NCBI GenBank assembly: GCA_017849335.1
Contig: JAFIHP010000316.1
Coordinates: 1 to 13,275, forward strand
From: Actinomycetales bacterium
Lineage (GTDB): Bacteria; Actinomycetota; Actinomycetes; S36-B12
Length of the DNA stretch: 13,275 nucleotides
Direction of reading: 5' to 3'
Of this stretch, positions 1-6,973 are shown piece by piece; position 1 is the first letter of the stretch, and each line of letters opens with the position of its first letter. The position numbers and the translations under genes were made by a program. Below the pieces are notes generated by a model. That model did no database searches. It saw nothing but the letters and a program-made list of their open reading frames with translations, and was not told where the DNA came from.

Positions 1-301
1 CCGCGCGCATCGCGTCGCGGATCTGCACCGGCTCGTCGTGCGCGCTGAAAACCAGCACCGCCGATCCGCTGTCGTGCAAGGTCGCGGTGTTCGCCGCCAC
101 GCCCTCCGAGCCCGGTCCCAGCTCGATGTCCAGCAATGTCACGTCGGCCGCACTGGCAGCCGCATCGGCCACCGAGTCGCCGCTGTAGACCACGACGACC
201 CGCTCCTGGTGCTCACGTTCGAGCAGAGCGCACAACCCGTCTCGGATCAGCTCGTGGTCGTCGACGATCGCCAGACGCACCAATCCCGCGTCGGTGCTCA
301 C
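1..301 (-). CDS. Response regulator, receiver domain (3' part cut by window edge)
   Basis: This is the N-terminal 100 residues of a two-component response regulator; the rest lies beyond base 1. Read on the minus strand from a GTG at 301, the protein has the acidic pair D14-D15 (LAIVDDHE), a phospho-acceptor D58 in TLLDIEL, and S86 in LVFSAH, the expected layout of a CheY-like receiver. The conserved lysine and any output domain are off the window, so DNA binding is only inferred; the DDHEL and DGL context resembles the NarL/FixJ class. A GGAGGA ribosome binding site (310-305) lies 3 nt before the GTG. The start is 12 nt beyond the stop of the upstream kinase gene, so the two are almost certainly co-transcribed and form a cognate kinase-regulator pair. 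The signal sensed and the target genes are unknown. Confidence 0.88.
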   Translation of the reverse strand, partial: MSTDAGLVRLAIVDDHELIRDGLCALLEREHQERVVVVYSGDSVADAAASAADVTLLDIELGPGSEGVAANTATLHDSGSAVLVFSAHDEPVQIRDAMRA

Positions 302-313
302 GCGTCCTCCCAG

Positions 314-2584
314 TCAGCTGGTCGCAGCAGGTACGGGCACCGCAGGAGCACGCCACTCCCACAGCATCGCCTGACCCTCCGCGGTCAGCGGCTCGACCGC
401 GACTCCCGGCACGGGCAGATCCGCGGCCGCGTCCTGTGCGCCGTCGGCCACGTCCGCGAAGAGCCGCACGACCACGTCGTCACCCTCGCGGCGAGCGGTC
501 AGGCGCGCCTCCCCGTTGCTGCTGGACAACGTCACCGCTGCCAGCAACGACGACCGTAGCGCGGAAAGGTCCGTCGATGCGCGCACGGGAGCGTCGCCGA
601 CGTCGCAGGCCAGCGGCAGGCCCGCCGCCCGGGCGGCCCGCACGACCTCGGAGATGACGGCCCGTAGCGGGTCTGCACTCGGATCGATCCGGATCAGACT
701 CCGGATGAACCGCTCGTCGACCGCAGCCCGCCGGCGCACCTGCGGGTCGTCCGGTGACAGGTCGCCCGTCGCGATCGCGTCCAGCAGCTCGACGACATCG
801 GACTCCGCGAGGGCCGCGTAGCGCACCTGCAGTCGGCGCAGGCTGGCCTCGGCCACGGCGAGGGCGACGCCCTGTGCGCGCTCGACCGCGCGAGCGCGCT
901 CGACCGTTGCCGCATTGCGACGCACGCTTCGTCCGAACAGCGCGCCGGCCACGAGCACAGCGGTCCCGGCGCTCACCAGCTCCACCAGCACGTCGCCTTG
1001 CAGAACCAGCCAGGCGACGACGACGACCGCCCATGCCCAACGGGGGCCGACGCCCGCGACGACGAAGAACACGATGGCGACGCTGACCGACACCCAGTCC
1101 GCCCATGTCCCGGACCCTGTCGCGCCCGACCGTTGCTGCAGGACGAACGCCAGCGACGCACCGAGCACCGTCACGATGACCAGCCACGCCGGGAGCGTCC
1201 CGCGGCGCGACCGCAGCATGACCATCGCGTAGACCACGAGCAGGAGCACGAGCGCCAGGAGATCGACGCCAGGTCGCGCGACCAGGTGCAGAGTGCTCAG
1301 TGCGGCAGCGCACGAGAACAGGCCGAACGCCGACAGGACGGGTACGGCGAGCATCGACGCGGACGGCCAGTAGGCGCGCCCGGCCGCCGCGGTCGGCGCA
1401 CCGCTCCAGCGAAGCGACACCCGCGTACCGCGGCCCGGCGCCGAGTCGAGCGTGGCAGTCCCCCCGACCTCCGCCATCGGACGCGCGATGCCCTCGGCGC
1501 TGCCGTACCGGGTGCTCTCCTCACGCGGCGAGAAGCCGATCCCGTCGTCGTCCACCTCCACGTGGACCCGCATGACCCCGTTCATGCTCACCACCCGTCC
1601 ACGGACCGAGCAGCTCGTCGCACCCGCGTGCCGGCCGATGTTGGACAGCGCCTCCTGGACCGCGCCGCGCAGGGAGACGAGGACGTTGGCCGGCACCTCC
1701 GTCATCGGGTCGACGTCGACCTCCACCCGCGTCCCCGTCGCGCGCAGGTCCGCGACGGCGAGGTCGATGTCGAGGTCGAACGTCTGCGCGGCCTCCCCGG
1801 TCGACTGCGTCGACTGGTGCTGAAGGTCGCGCAGCACGCCCGCTGCCTCTCGGCAGCGATCGGCAAGCCGCAGGCGCACGCTGGTCGTCAGGCCCCCACG
1901 CTCGATCGCCGTCAAGGTGTTCAGGACGGTCGCATGCAGCGCACGCTCCTGCTGCCGCATCGCCGCCTCGACCCCTTCGTGCACGCGCCGATCGGCTTCC
2001 ACCCGCGCGGAGGCGGCGGCGGCCTCGTCCGCGACCTCGGCCTCCCGCACCAGGGCGGCCCGCGAGGAGATCGAAGACACCGCGACGACGAACGCGAAGG
2101 CGGGATACAGCAGGTCGGTCACGTGCGACCCGACCGCCAGCGCCACGGAGGTCTCGACAGCGACGACGACCGTCGCCGCAGCGCCCGCAACCCGTCCGGA
2201 CAGCAGCATCCCGGCGCTGCCGACGCACAGGACCGTGAGGTTCGACGCGACGCTCCAACTGGCGGCCGGTGCGTCGAGCCCGACCAGGGCCAGCGTGGCC
2301 GCGGCGGCGAGCGCGATGACGTTCGCCCCGCGCGCACCGCGGCGCAGCGTCCGGCTGCCGACGACCTGGGTGGCGAGCAGGACGGCCCAGGTGAGGACGA
2401 CAGCCCACAGTGCGAGCACTTGCTCCGGGCTCGTCTGCCGCCACGGCCACAGGGCAGGGGCGGCCGCGATCCACAAGGCCTCCCACACGATGGCGAGCGA
2501 GGTCGCGCCACGGACGACCACCTGCCGGGCCGAGCGCGCCGGCGTGCGGCGCCACGCGCCTATCACCTGCGCCGCCCCCGTCAC
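314..2584 (-). CDS. Large membrane histidine kinase fused to a degenerate second kinase-like half
   Basis: This is a predicted membrane sensor kinase of 756 residues if started at the GTG at 2584. Residues 22-174 form about five hydrophobic segments, followed by a helical linker. A dimerisation/phosphotransfer helix carries the likely phospho-acceptor H217 in QQERALHATVLNTL. An ATPase domain follows, with N box QEALSNIGRHA (about 310-320), G1 box DDDGIGF (about 345-351) and a GSAEGI segment near 361-366. This is the HisKA_3/HATPase arrangement of NarL-type systems and fits the adjacent regulator. A second block of about six membrane helices (411-551) is then followed by a cytosolic half (about 560-749) that looks like a decayed kinase core, with no phospho-acceptor histidine and no N, G1 or G2 box. 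A -10-like CAGGCT (2596-2591) sits 6 nt before the GTG, which favours this start. The ATG at 2692 would overlap azlC, and the GTG at 2590 is possible. The signal is unknown. Confidence 0.8.
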   Translation of the reverse strand: MTGAAQVIGAWRRTPARSARQVVVRGATSLAIVWEALWIAAAPALWPWRQTSPEQVLALWAVVLTWAVLLATQVVGSRTLRRGARGANVIALAAAATLALVGLDAPAASWSVASNLTVLCVGSAGMLLSGRVAGAAATVVVAVETSVALAVGSHVTDLLYPAFAFVVAVSSISSRAALVREAEVADEAAAASARVEADRRVHEGVEAAMRQQERALHATVLNTLTAIERGGLTTSVRLRLADRCREAAGVLRDLQHQSTQSTGEAAQTFDLDIDLAVADLRATGTRVEVDVDPMTEVPANVLVSLRGAVQEALSNIGRHAGATSCSVRGRVVSMNGVMRVHVEVDDDGIGFSPREESTRYGSAEGIARPMAEVGGTATLDSAPGRGTRVSLRWSGAPTAAAGRAYWPSASMLAVPVLSAFGLFSCAAALSTLHLVARPGVDLLALVLLLVVYAMVMLRSRRGTLPAWLVIVTVLGASLAFVLQQRSGATGSGTWADWVSVSVAIVFFVVAGVGPRWAWAVVVVAWLVLQGDVLVELVSAGTAVLVAGALFGRSVRRNAATVERARAVERAQGVALAVAEASLRRLQVRYAALAESDVVELLDAIATGDLSPDDPQVRRRAAVDERFIRSLIRIDPSADPLRAVISEVVRAARAAGLPLACDVGDAPVRASTDLSALRSSLLAAVTLSSSNGEARLTARREGDDVVVRLFADVADGAQDAAADLPVPGVAVEPLTAEGQAMLWEWRAPAVPVPAATS

Positions 2585-2590
2585 GCCCAC

Positions 2591-2596
2591 AGCCTG
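2591..2596 (-). promoter_or_regulatory. Candidate -10 hexamer for the kinase-regulator operon
   Basis: Reading minus, CAGGCT matches the actinobacterial pattern NANNNT and lies 6 nt before the GTG at 2584, so transcription would begin at the start codon. No good -35 is visible; TCGATG with a 16-nt spacer is a weak fit. It shares a 62-nt divergent gap (2585-2646) with the azlC promoter. Confidence 0.3.
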
Positions 2597-2634
2597 GCAC
2601 AGCCGGAGCCCGCATCGACCGACTCCGCGGCCGG

Positions 2635-2640
2635 TAGCGT
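2635..2640 (+). promoter_or_regulatory. Candidate -10 hexamer of a leaderless azlCD promoter
   Basis: TAGCGT matches the TANNNT pattern of actinobacterial housekeeping promoters and ends 6 nt before the azlC GTG at 2647. This places the start site on the first base of the coding sequence. There is no Shine-Dalgarno sequence upstream of this GTG, which agrees with a leaderless message. No clear -35 is seen. Confidence 0.4.
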
Positions 2641-2646
2641 CGCGGA

Positions 2647-3348
2647 GTGGCCGACGAACGGGACGCGCAGGGCAGCGCAGCGGCGACGCCACGGTCGGTC
2701 CACGCGACCGCCCTGAGCATCGGACTGGCGACCGGCGCGTACGGCCTGTCGTTCGGTGCGATCGCCGTGGCGAGCGGGCTCTCCGCGTGGCAGGCGCAGT
2801 CGTTGTCGATCCTCATGTTCACCGGGGCATCGCAGTTCGCCCTCGTCGGCGTACTGGGCGCCGGGGGCGGAGCGGTCGCGGCGGTCCTGACGGCATGGCT
2901 GCTGGGCGCCCGCAACGGTCTCTACGCCCTCAGCCTGGCGCCGATCCTCCAGTTGCGCGGCTGGCGACGGCTCGTGGGCGCGCAGCTCACGATCGACGAG
3001 TCGGCGGCGACCGCGCTCACGCACACCTCGCACGCGGTCACCGCGCGGCGTGCGTTCTGGAGCACCGGGCTCTCCGTCTACGTGCTGTGGAACATCGGCA
3101 CGGCCGCCGGGGCCCTGGGGGCCGCCGCATTGGACGATCCGGCGACCCTCGGGCTCGACGCGGCCATTCCGGCGGGGTTCGTCGCCCTGCTGTGGCCCCG
3201 CCTGGTGGACCGGACGACGCGCGCCGTCGCCGTGGCCGGGGCAGCCGTCGCCCTGCTCCTCACCCCCGTGCTGCGACCCGGTCTGCCGGTGCTCGCGGCC
3301 GGACTGGTCGCTCTCGTGGCCGCGTGGCTCACCGGGCGGTCACGATGA
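2647..3348 (+). CDS. azlC: AzlC-family branched-chain amino acid exporter, large subunit
   Basis: This is an integral membrane protein of 233 residues, the normal size for AzlC. With AzlD it forms an exporter for branched-chain amino acids; related pairs export valine, isoleucine, methionine or azaleucine. Family hallmarks are GLSFG (33-37), the signature FTGASQFA (58-65), an ARNGLYALSL segment (88-97) matching the usual N-x-R/Y helix, and TIDES (115-119). Hydrophobic stretches run through about 20-45, 52-100, 138-163 and 173-230. The GTG start has no ribosome binding site but has a TAGCGT box at leaderless spacing. The stop overlaps the azlD start (ATGA), so the two are translationally coupled. 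It diverges from the kinase-regulator operon. The family assignment is firm; the exact substrate is not known. Confidence 0.9.
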   Translation: MADERDAQGSAAATPRSVHATALSIGLATGAYGLSFGAIAVASGLSAWQAQSLSILMFTGASQFALVGVLGAGGGAVAAVLTAWLLGARNGLYALSLAPILQLRGWRRLVGAQLTIDESAATALTHTSHAVTARRAFWSTGLSVYVLWNIGTAAGALGAAALDDPATLGLDAAIPAGFVALLWPRLVDRTTRAVAVAGAAVALLLTPVLRPGLPVLAAGLVALVAAWLTGRSR

Positions 3349-3656
3349 TCTGGGCCGCCGTGCTGCTGGGCTCGCTCGGCACCTACGTCGAGAAGCTCGT
3401 CGGCTTCTTCCTGCCCCGGTCGTTGCTCGAGCGCGCCGCGGTGCGTCGCGTGGCGGGCCTTCTGCCCGTGGCGCTGCTCGCCGCACTGGTCGCCGTGCAG
3501 ACCTTCGCCGTTGGCCAGACGCTCGTGGTCGACGCGCGACTGGCCGGTCTCCTGGCCGCGATCGTCGCGCTGCTGCTGCGCGCCCCGTTCATCGTGGTCG
3601 TGCTGGTCGCGGCCGTCGTGGCGGCCGTCCTGCGCGCCGCCGGACTGGCGACGTGA
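3345..3656 (+). CDS. azlD: AzlD-family exporter, small subunit
   Basis: This is a 103-residue membrane protein, the usual size of AzlD, with about four hydrophobic segments: near 1-12, 36-55, 62-77 and 80-99. It begins MIWAAVLLGSLGTYVEKLVG, like the N-terminal helix of the family, and carries the conserved FFLPRSLLER stretch that links the first two helices. In BrnFE/AzlCD exporters the small subunit is needed together with the large one. The ATG lies inside the azlC stop codon (ATGA), which supports one transcript and paired function. The stop codon overlaps a -35-like GTGACG belonging to the next gene. Confidence 0.88.
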   Translation: MIWAAVLLGSLGTYVEKLVGFFLPRSLLERAAVRRVAGLLPVALLAALVAVQTFAVGQTLVVDARLAGLLAAIVALLLRAPFIVVVLVAAVVAAVLRAAGLAT

Positions 3657-3681
3657 CGTCCGTCGGCCGCGTCGGCACAAT
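3653..3681 (+). promoter_or_regulatory. Candidate promoter of the PH-domain gene (leaderless)
   Basis: GTGACG (3653-3658, four of six matches to TTGACA) is separated by exactly 17 nt from CACAAT (3676-3681). The ATG at 3688 follows 6 nt later, so transcription would start at the A of the ATG. No Shine-Dalgarno sequence precedes the ATG. This suggests the gene can be transcribed separately from azlCD, although read-through from azlD is also possible. Confidence 0.45.
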
Positions 3682-3687
3682 CAGGCC

Positions 3688-4233
3688 ATGAGCCAGCAGC
3701 GCAAGCCCATCTTCGGCTTCCTGTGGCCCGAGCAGCCGTCCGGCCCGGTGGACGGCGCGTTCCGTCAGGTGCGCCGGTCGCGGGTCACCGGCCGCGGACC
3801 GTGGCGGGTTGCTGCGCTCTCCGTCCTGTCCGTCGTCACGGTGGCCGTCCTCGGCACGGCCGTGATGTCGGCGCTGTCCACCGGGGCCTCGGTCGCCGCG
3901 CTCGTCGGCGCAGCACTCGGCGCGAGCTGCCTGTTCCTCACGATGCGCGGCTGGGTCGTCGGCACCTACGTGACCGACGCGGGCCTGAGCGTCGAGCGCA
4001 CGTGGCGCCGCGTCAGCGTCGGCTGGCCTGAGGTCGAGGCCGTGGTCGAGGACGCCGCGCGCACGCCGTGGCTGGGGCTGCCCGTCCCCGTCCCGGGCTC
4101 GCGGTGCGTCGCAGTCCTGGCGGACGGGAGCCGACTGGCGACGCACGTGTACACCACGTCACCGGACCTGTGGCTGCGGCCCGAGGCGTACGACATGGCC
4201 CGCCTGCGGCTGGAACGCTGGCAGGCCTCCTAG
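3688..4233 (+). CDS. Membrane-anchored bacterial PH-domain protein
   Basis: This is a protein of 181 residues. The N-terminus (1-38) is polar and basic. Two membrane helices follow at about 39-62 and 67-88. A cytosolic beta-rich domain then starts with WVVGTYVTDAGLSVER, contains the VGWPEVEAV turn, and ends in an amphipathic helix (about 165-178, MARLRLERW). This layout matches the actinobacterial bPH_6-type proteins, whose function is not established. The ATG at 3688 is chosen because the alignment-like start MSQQRKPIFGF is preceded by a well-placed promoter; longer in-frame starts would run into azlD. It converges on the TPR-like gene across a pair of long palindromes. The family call is moderate, and no function is claimed. 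Confidence 0.78.
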   Translation: MSQQRKPIFGFLWPEQPSGPVDGAFRQVRRSRVTGRGPWRVAALSVLSVVTVAVLGTAVMSALSTGASVAALVGAALGASCLFLTMRGWVVGTYVTDAGLSVERTWRRVSVGWPEVEAVVEDAARTPWLGLPVPVPGSRCVAVLADGSRLATHVYTTSPDLWLRPEAYDMARLRLERWQAS

Positions 4234-4254
4234 CCACCCCCGCCGCCCGCCGCT

Positions 4255-4304
4255 GTTGAGGTTGGTGGCGGTTCCGGTGGTCCCGAACCGCCACCAACCT
4301 CAAC
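4255..4304. repeat. Perfect 20-bp inverted repeat in the convergent gap (likely terminator)
   Basis: The arms 4255-4274 and 4285-4304 are exact reverse complements around a 10-nt loop. The structure lies 21 nt after the PH-gene stop and between convergent genes, where a bidirectional terminator is expected. It has no T-tract, as is common for actinobacterial terminators. The core TTGAGGTTGGTGGCG (4256-4270) matches 12 of 15 bases of the neighbouring palindrome, so the two may belong to one repeat family. Confidence 0.75.
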
Positions 4305-4337
4305 GCCCGCGGGCCGGCGCGCCGCACCCACCGCGTC

Positions 4338-4392
4338 GACCTTGAGATTGGCGACGCGAATCGGGCGAAAACGCGTCGCCAAGCTCAAGGTC
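4338..4392. repeat. 21-bp inverted repeat (one mismatch) overlapping the stop of the TPR-like gene
   Basis: The arms 4338-4358 and 4372-4392 pair with one mismatch around a 13-nt loop (4359-4371). The right arm covers the TGA of the minus-strand gene (4387-4385), so a transcript of that gene would fold its own stop codon into the hairpin. A terminator for the dapB end of the operon is the likely role. Its TTGAGATTGGCGACG core (4342-4356) is related to the palindrome at 4255-4304. Confidence 0.72.
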
Positions 4393-4837
4393 GCGGGGTG
4401 GGGTGGTCGTGCAGGCGAATCGCGGTGCGCATGGCGGACCGGGCCCGCTTGCGGTCGCGCGCGTCGTCGTAGCCGATGCCCAGCCGGTACCAGGCCTGCC
4501 AGCTGTCCGGATCGGCCTGCACCTCCTCGGCATAGACGCCGAACCGGGCGTCCGCGGCGGCCTTGTCGACCCGCCCGCTGGGCGTCCGCGGCAGGTCGTC
4601 GACCGGCAGCCCCCCGAGCGCACCGAGCTCGCGCCCGAGACGTTGGGTCGCGAAGCCGAACGAGAGCTCCCGCCACAGGACCCACAGGCCCAGCAGCGGG
4701 AGCGCGAGAACCGCGACGCCGAGCAGCACCGGTACGGGCTCGCCGTCACCGATCAGAAGCGCCGCCCGCCAGACCGCGAACACGAGGTACACCGTCATGG
4801 CGCCTGCCATCAGCCAGGCCACCAGGCGTGCGCTCAC
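4385..4837 (-). CDS. Small membrane protein with a TPR-like C-terminus
   Basis: This is a protein of 150 residues if started at the GTG at 4837. It has two membrane helices, about 5-28 and 36-56, and a soluble C-terminal region. Within that region, about 93-142 (AAADARFGVYAEEVQADPDSW and following) reads like one or two tetratricopeptide helices, including the W-x-x-L-G and Y-D-x-A pattern. Similar short membrane TPR proteins follow dapB in some actinomycetes (from memory). The GTG lies 5 nt after the dapB stop with no clear ribosome binding site, so translation is probably coupled to dapB. Internal ATG codons at residues 10 and 14 would cut into the first helix. The protein ends HDHPTPRP, with its stop inside a long hairpin. 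No function can be assigned. Confidence 0.72.
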   Translation of the reverse strand: MSARLVAWLMAGAMTVYLVFAVWRAALLIGDGEPVPVLLGVAVLALPLLGLWVLWRELSFGFATQRLGRELGALGGLPVDDLPRTPSGRVDKAAADARFGVYAEEVQADPDSWQAWYRLGIGYDDARDRKRARSAMRTAIRLHDHPTPRP

Positions 4838-4842
4838 GAGGG

Positions 4843-5619
4843 TCAGTCCTGACCGCGAGACCCGGACAGGTCCTCGTAGCCCGACAGATCCAGGTAGGTC
4901 GACAGACCGACCGCGAGGCCGGGGTGCTTCCCGACCTCCCGGACGCCGAGCAGGACCCCCGGCATGAACGACTCCCGGTCGAGCGAGTCGTGCCGGATGC
5001 GCAAGGTCTCCCCCGGCCCGCCCAGGATGACCTCCTGGTGCGCCACGAGTCCGCGCGCCCGCACCGAGTGCACGTGGACACCGTGCACGACCACCCCTCG
5101 CGCCCCCGGCACCTCCTGCGACGTCGCGTCCGGCATGGGCTGCATGCCGGCTCGCGCCTTCTCGATGAGCTGGGCGGTGAGCGTCGCCGTGCCCGACGGC
5201 GCATCGATCTTTGCGGGGTGGTGCTCCTCGACGATCTCGACCGACTCGAAGTAGGGCGCGGCCTTCGCCGCCAGGCGCATCATCAGCACCGCGCCGATGC
5301 TGAAGTTCGGGGCGATCAGAACACCGACGCTCGGCGACTGGGCGCACCAGCCCCGTACCTGCTCCAGGCGCTCCGGGGTGAACCCCGTCGTGCCCACGAC
5401 GCAGTGGATGCCGCTGCCGATGCAGCTGCGCAGCGTGCGCATGACCGCGTCGGGCGTCGTGAAGTCGATGATGACCTCAGCGCCGGCCTCGGCGACGGCG
5501 GTCGGCGGGACACCGAGGTCGATAGCGGCGACGAGCTGCAGGTCGGGTGCCTGCCGGACCGCCTCGGCCGCGGCTTGGCCCATCCGGCCCTTCGATCCAA
5601 CAACTGCGACCTTGATCAC
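4843..5619 (-). CDS. dapB: 4-hydroxy-tetrahydrodipicolinate reductase
   Basis: This cytosolic NAD(P)H-dependent enzyme of the diaminopimelate/lysine pathway reduces the DapA product to tetrahydrodipicolinate, feeding both lysine and peptidoglycan. At 258 residues it is slightly longer than the usual 245-250. It shows the dinucleotide-binding loop GSKGRMG (8-14), GTTGFT (76-81), and the signature EEHHPAKIDAPSGTA (131-145) with catalytic H133/H134 and K137. The substrate-binding APNFSIGA segment is at 103-110. The start is a GTG at 5619, preceded by AAGGAG (5631-5626) with a 6-nt spacer. It lies 43 nt downstream of the M16 peptidase gene, an order widely kept in actinomycetes. The C-terminal tail after GLSTYLDL is a short variable extension. 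Confidence 0.97.
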   Translation of the reverse strand: MIKVAVVGSKGRMGQAAAEAVRQAPDLQLVAAIDLGVPPTAVAEAGAEVIIDFTTPDAVMRTLRSCIGSGIHCVVGTTGFTPERLEQVRGWCAQSPSVGVLIAPNFSIGAVLMMRLAAKAAPYFESVEIVEEHHPAKIDAPSGTATLTAQLIEKARAGMQPMPDATSQEVPGARGVVVHGVHVHSVRARGLVAHQEVILGGPGETLRIRHDSLDRESFMPGVLLGVREVGKHPGLAVGLSTYLDLSGYEDLSGSRGQD

Positions 5620-5662
5620 GGTGGTCTCCTTCGGGCACTGCGGTTCGCTCGCCGCCGGACGG

Positions 5663-6973
5663 CTATCCGATGGCGTTGAAGGTGGTGGTCTCGTCGAACG
5701 GACCGATCACGGCCAGCGTGGCCGGTCCGCTGAGCAGCTCTCCGGCCACCGCCCGGACGTCGTCGACGCTCACCCCATCGATCCGGCCGATGAGCTGGGA
5801 CAGGCTCGGGAGCGTCTCGCCGTTGAGCTCGCTCTTGGCGATGCGCGTCATCCGCGCACCCGTGTCCTCCTGACCGAGGACGGTCGCGCCGCGGACCTGG
5901 CCCTTGCCGTGCTCGACCTCCGCCGGGGACAGACCGTTCGCGGCCACCTGCTCGATCACCGACAGGCACACGTCGAGGACGGTGTCGACCTTCGCCGGCT
6001 GGCAGCCGACGTAGACCGAGAACGCCCCGTCGTCGGCGAAGCCCTGCGCGTACGAGTAGACCGAGTAGGCGAGCCCGCGCTTCTCACGGATCTCCTGGAA
6101 CAGCAGGCTGCTCATCCCGCCGCCGAGCACGGTGGACAGCACCGACAGCGCATACCGACGCGGGTCGGTGCGCACGATGCCCGGCACGCCGAGGACGAGG
6201 TGCGCCTGCTCGGTCGGACGGTTGACGACCCGCACGCTGGCCTCGTGACGCCGTGGGCGACGGACGGCGCGCGGCGGCGTCGGCTCAGCCGCCGGATCGA
6301 GGACGTCGGCGAACGCCGCGCGCACGCGGCGCACGACAGTGTCGTGGTCGAGGTTCCCTGCGGCCGCCACGACCATCGCCTCCGGACGGTACCGGCGGCG
6401 GTAGAAGCCGTTGATCGAGGTGCGGCTGATCCCGAGGATGGTGTCCTCGGTGCCGAGGATCGGACGGCCAAGCGGCGTGTCACCGAACAGCGCCGCGGCG
6501 AACTCGTCGTGGACGATGTCGGTCGGGTCGTCGTCGTGCATGGCGATCTCCTCGAGGATCACCCCACGCTCCGCCTCGACGTCCTCCGTGCGGATCAGTG
6601 CGTCGGTCACGACGTCGCACACGACGTCGATCGCCAGCGGCAGGTCCGCGTCGAGCACCCGTGCGTAGTAGCACGTGTACTCCTTGGTGGTGAACGCGTT
6701 CAGGTCGCCGCCGACGGCCTCGATCGAGGCCGAGATGTCCAGGGCGGAGCGCTGGTTCGTCCCCTTGAAGAGCAGGTGCTCCAGGTAGTGCGCGGCGCCC
6801 ATCTGCCGGCCGGTCTCGTCGCGCGATCCGACGCCCACCCAGACGCCGAACGCCGCTGAGCGGACACCCGGCACCTGCTCGGTGATGACCCGCAGGCCGC
6901 CCGGGAGGGTCGTACGGCGGACGAGTCCGCCGTCGCCCTCCCGGAGCAGCGTGCGCGTTGTCGACCTAGGCAT
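5663..6973 (-). CDS. M16-family zinc metallopeptidase (PepR-like)
   Basis: This is a putative processing protease of the pitrilysin/mitochondrial processing peptidase family, 436 residues, the usual length for the M16B type. The inverted zinc motif HxxEH is H62-Y-L-E65-H66 within AAHYLEHLLFKG, and the third zinc ligand is E142 in ILEEIAMHDDD, 76 residues later as expected. The C-terminal domain carries R299 and Y303 (KRGLAYSVYS), the pair that binds substrate in active subunits, so a single polypeptide probably acts as a homodimer. The ATG at 6973 overlaps the end of pnp by 8 nt, and no good ribosome binding site is seen, so coupling to pnp translation is likely. M. tuberculosis pepR occupies the equivalent position after its pnp gene. 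The natural substrate is unknown. Confidence 0.93.
   Translation of the reverse strand: MPRSTTRTLLREGDGGLVRRTTLPGGLRVITEQVPGVRSAAFGVWVGVGSRDETGRQMGAAHYLEHLLFKGTNQRSALDISASIEAVGGDLNAFTTKEYTCYYARVLDADLPLAIDVVCDVVTDALIRTEDVEAERGVILEEIAMHDDDPTDIVHDEFAAALFGDTPLGRPILGTEDTILGISRTSINGFYRRRYRPEAMVVAAAGNLDHDTVVRRVRAAFADVLDPAAEPTPPRAVRRPRRHEASVRVVNRPTEQAHLVLGVPGIVRTDPRRYALSVLSTVLGGGMSSLLFQEIREKRGLAYSVYSYAQGFADDGAFSVYVGCQPAKVDTVLDVCLSVIEQVAANGLSPAEVEHGKGQVRGATVLGQEDTGARMTRIAKSELNGETLPSLSQLIGRIDGVSVDDVRAVAGELLSGPATLAVIGPFDETTTFNAIG

Noticed and set aside
2585..2692. Start of the kinase at the ATG at 2692
   Set aside because: It would overlap the first codons of azlC and adds an Arg-rich stretch unlike a kinase N-terminus. 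The GTG at 2584 fits better.
998..2716. A 572-codon plus-strand open frame opposite the kinase gene
   Set aside because: It is low-complexity Arg/Asp/His-rich sequence without a domain. The minus frame has kinase motifs and membrane helices. The same reasoning applies to the long frames at 10235-11794 and 1521-2915.
4255..4392. A CRISPR array or tRNA gene
   Set aside because: There are only two palindromes, with no regular spacers, and the structure is two simple hairpins rather than a cloverleaf. No CRISPR array, tRNA, rRNA, transposase or phage gene is seen anywhere in the window.
5620..5662. A lysine riboswitch in front of dapB
   Set aside because: The gap is only 43 nt, too short for this aptamer, and it holds little beyond a ribosome binding site.
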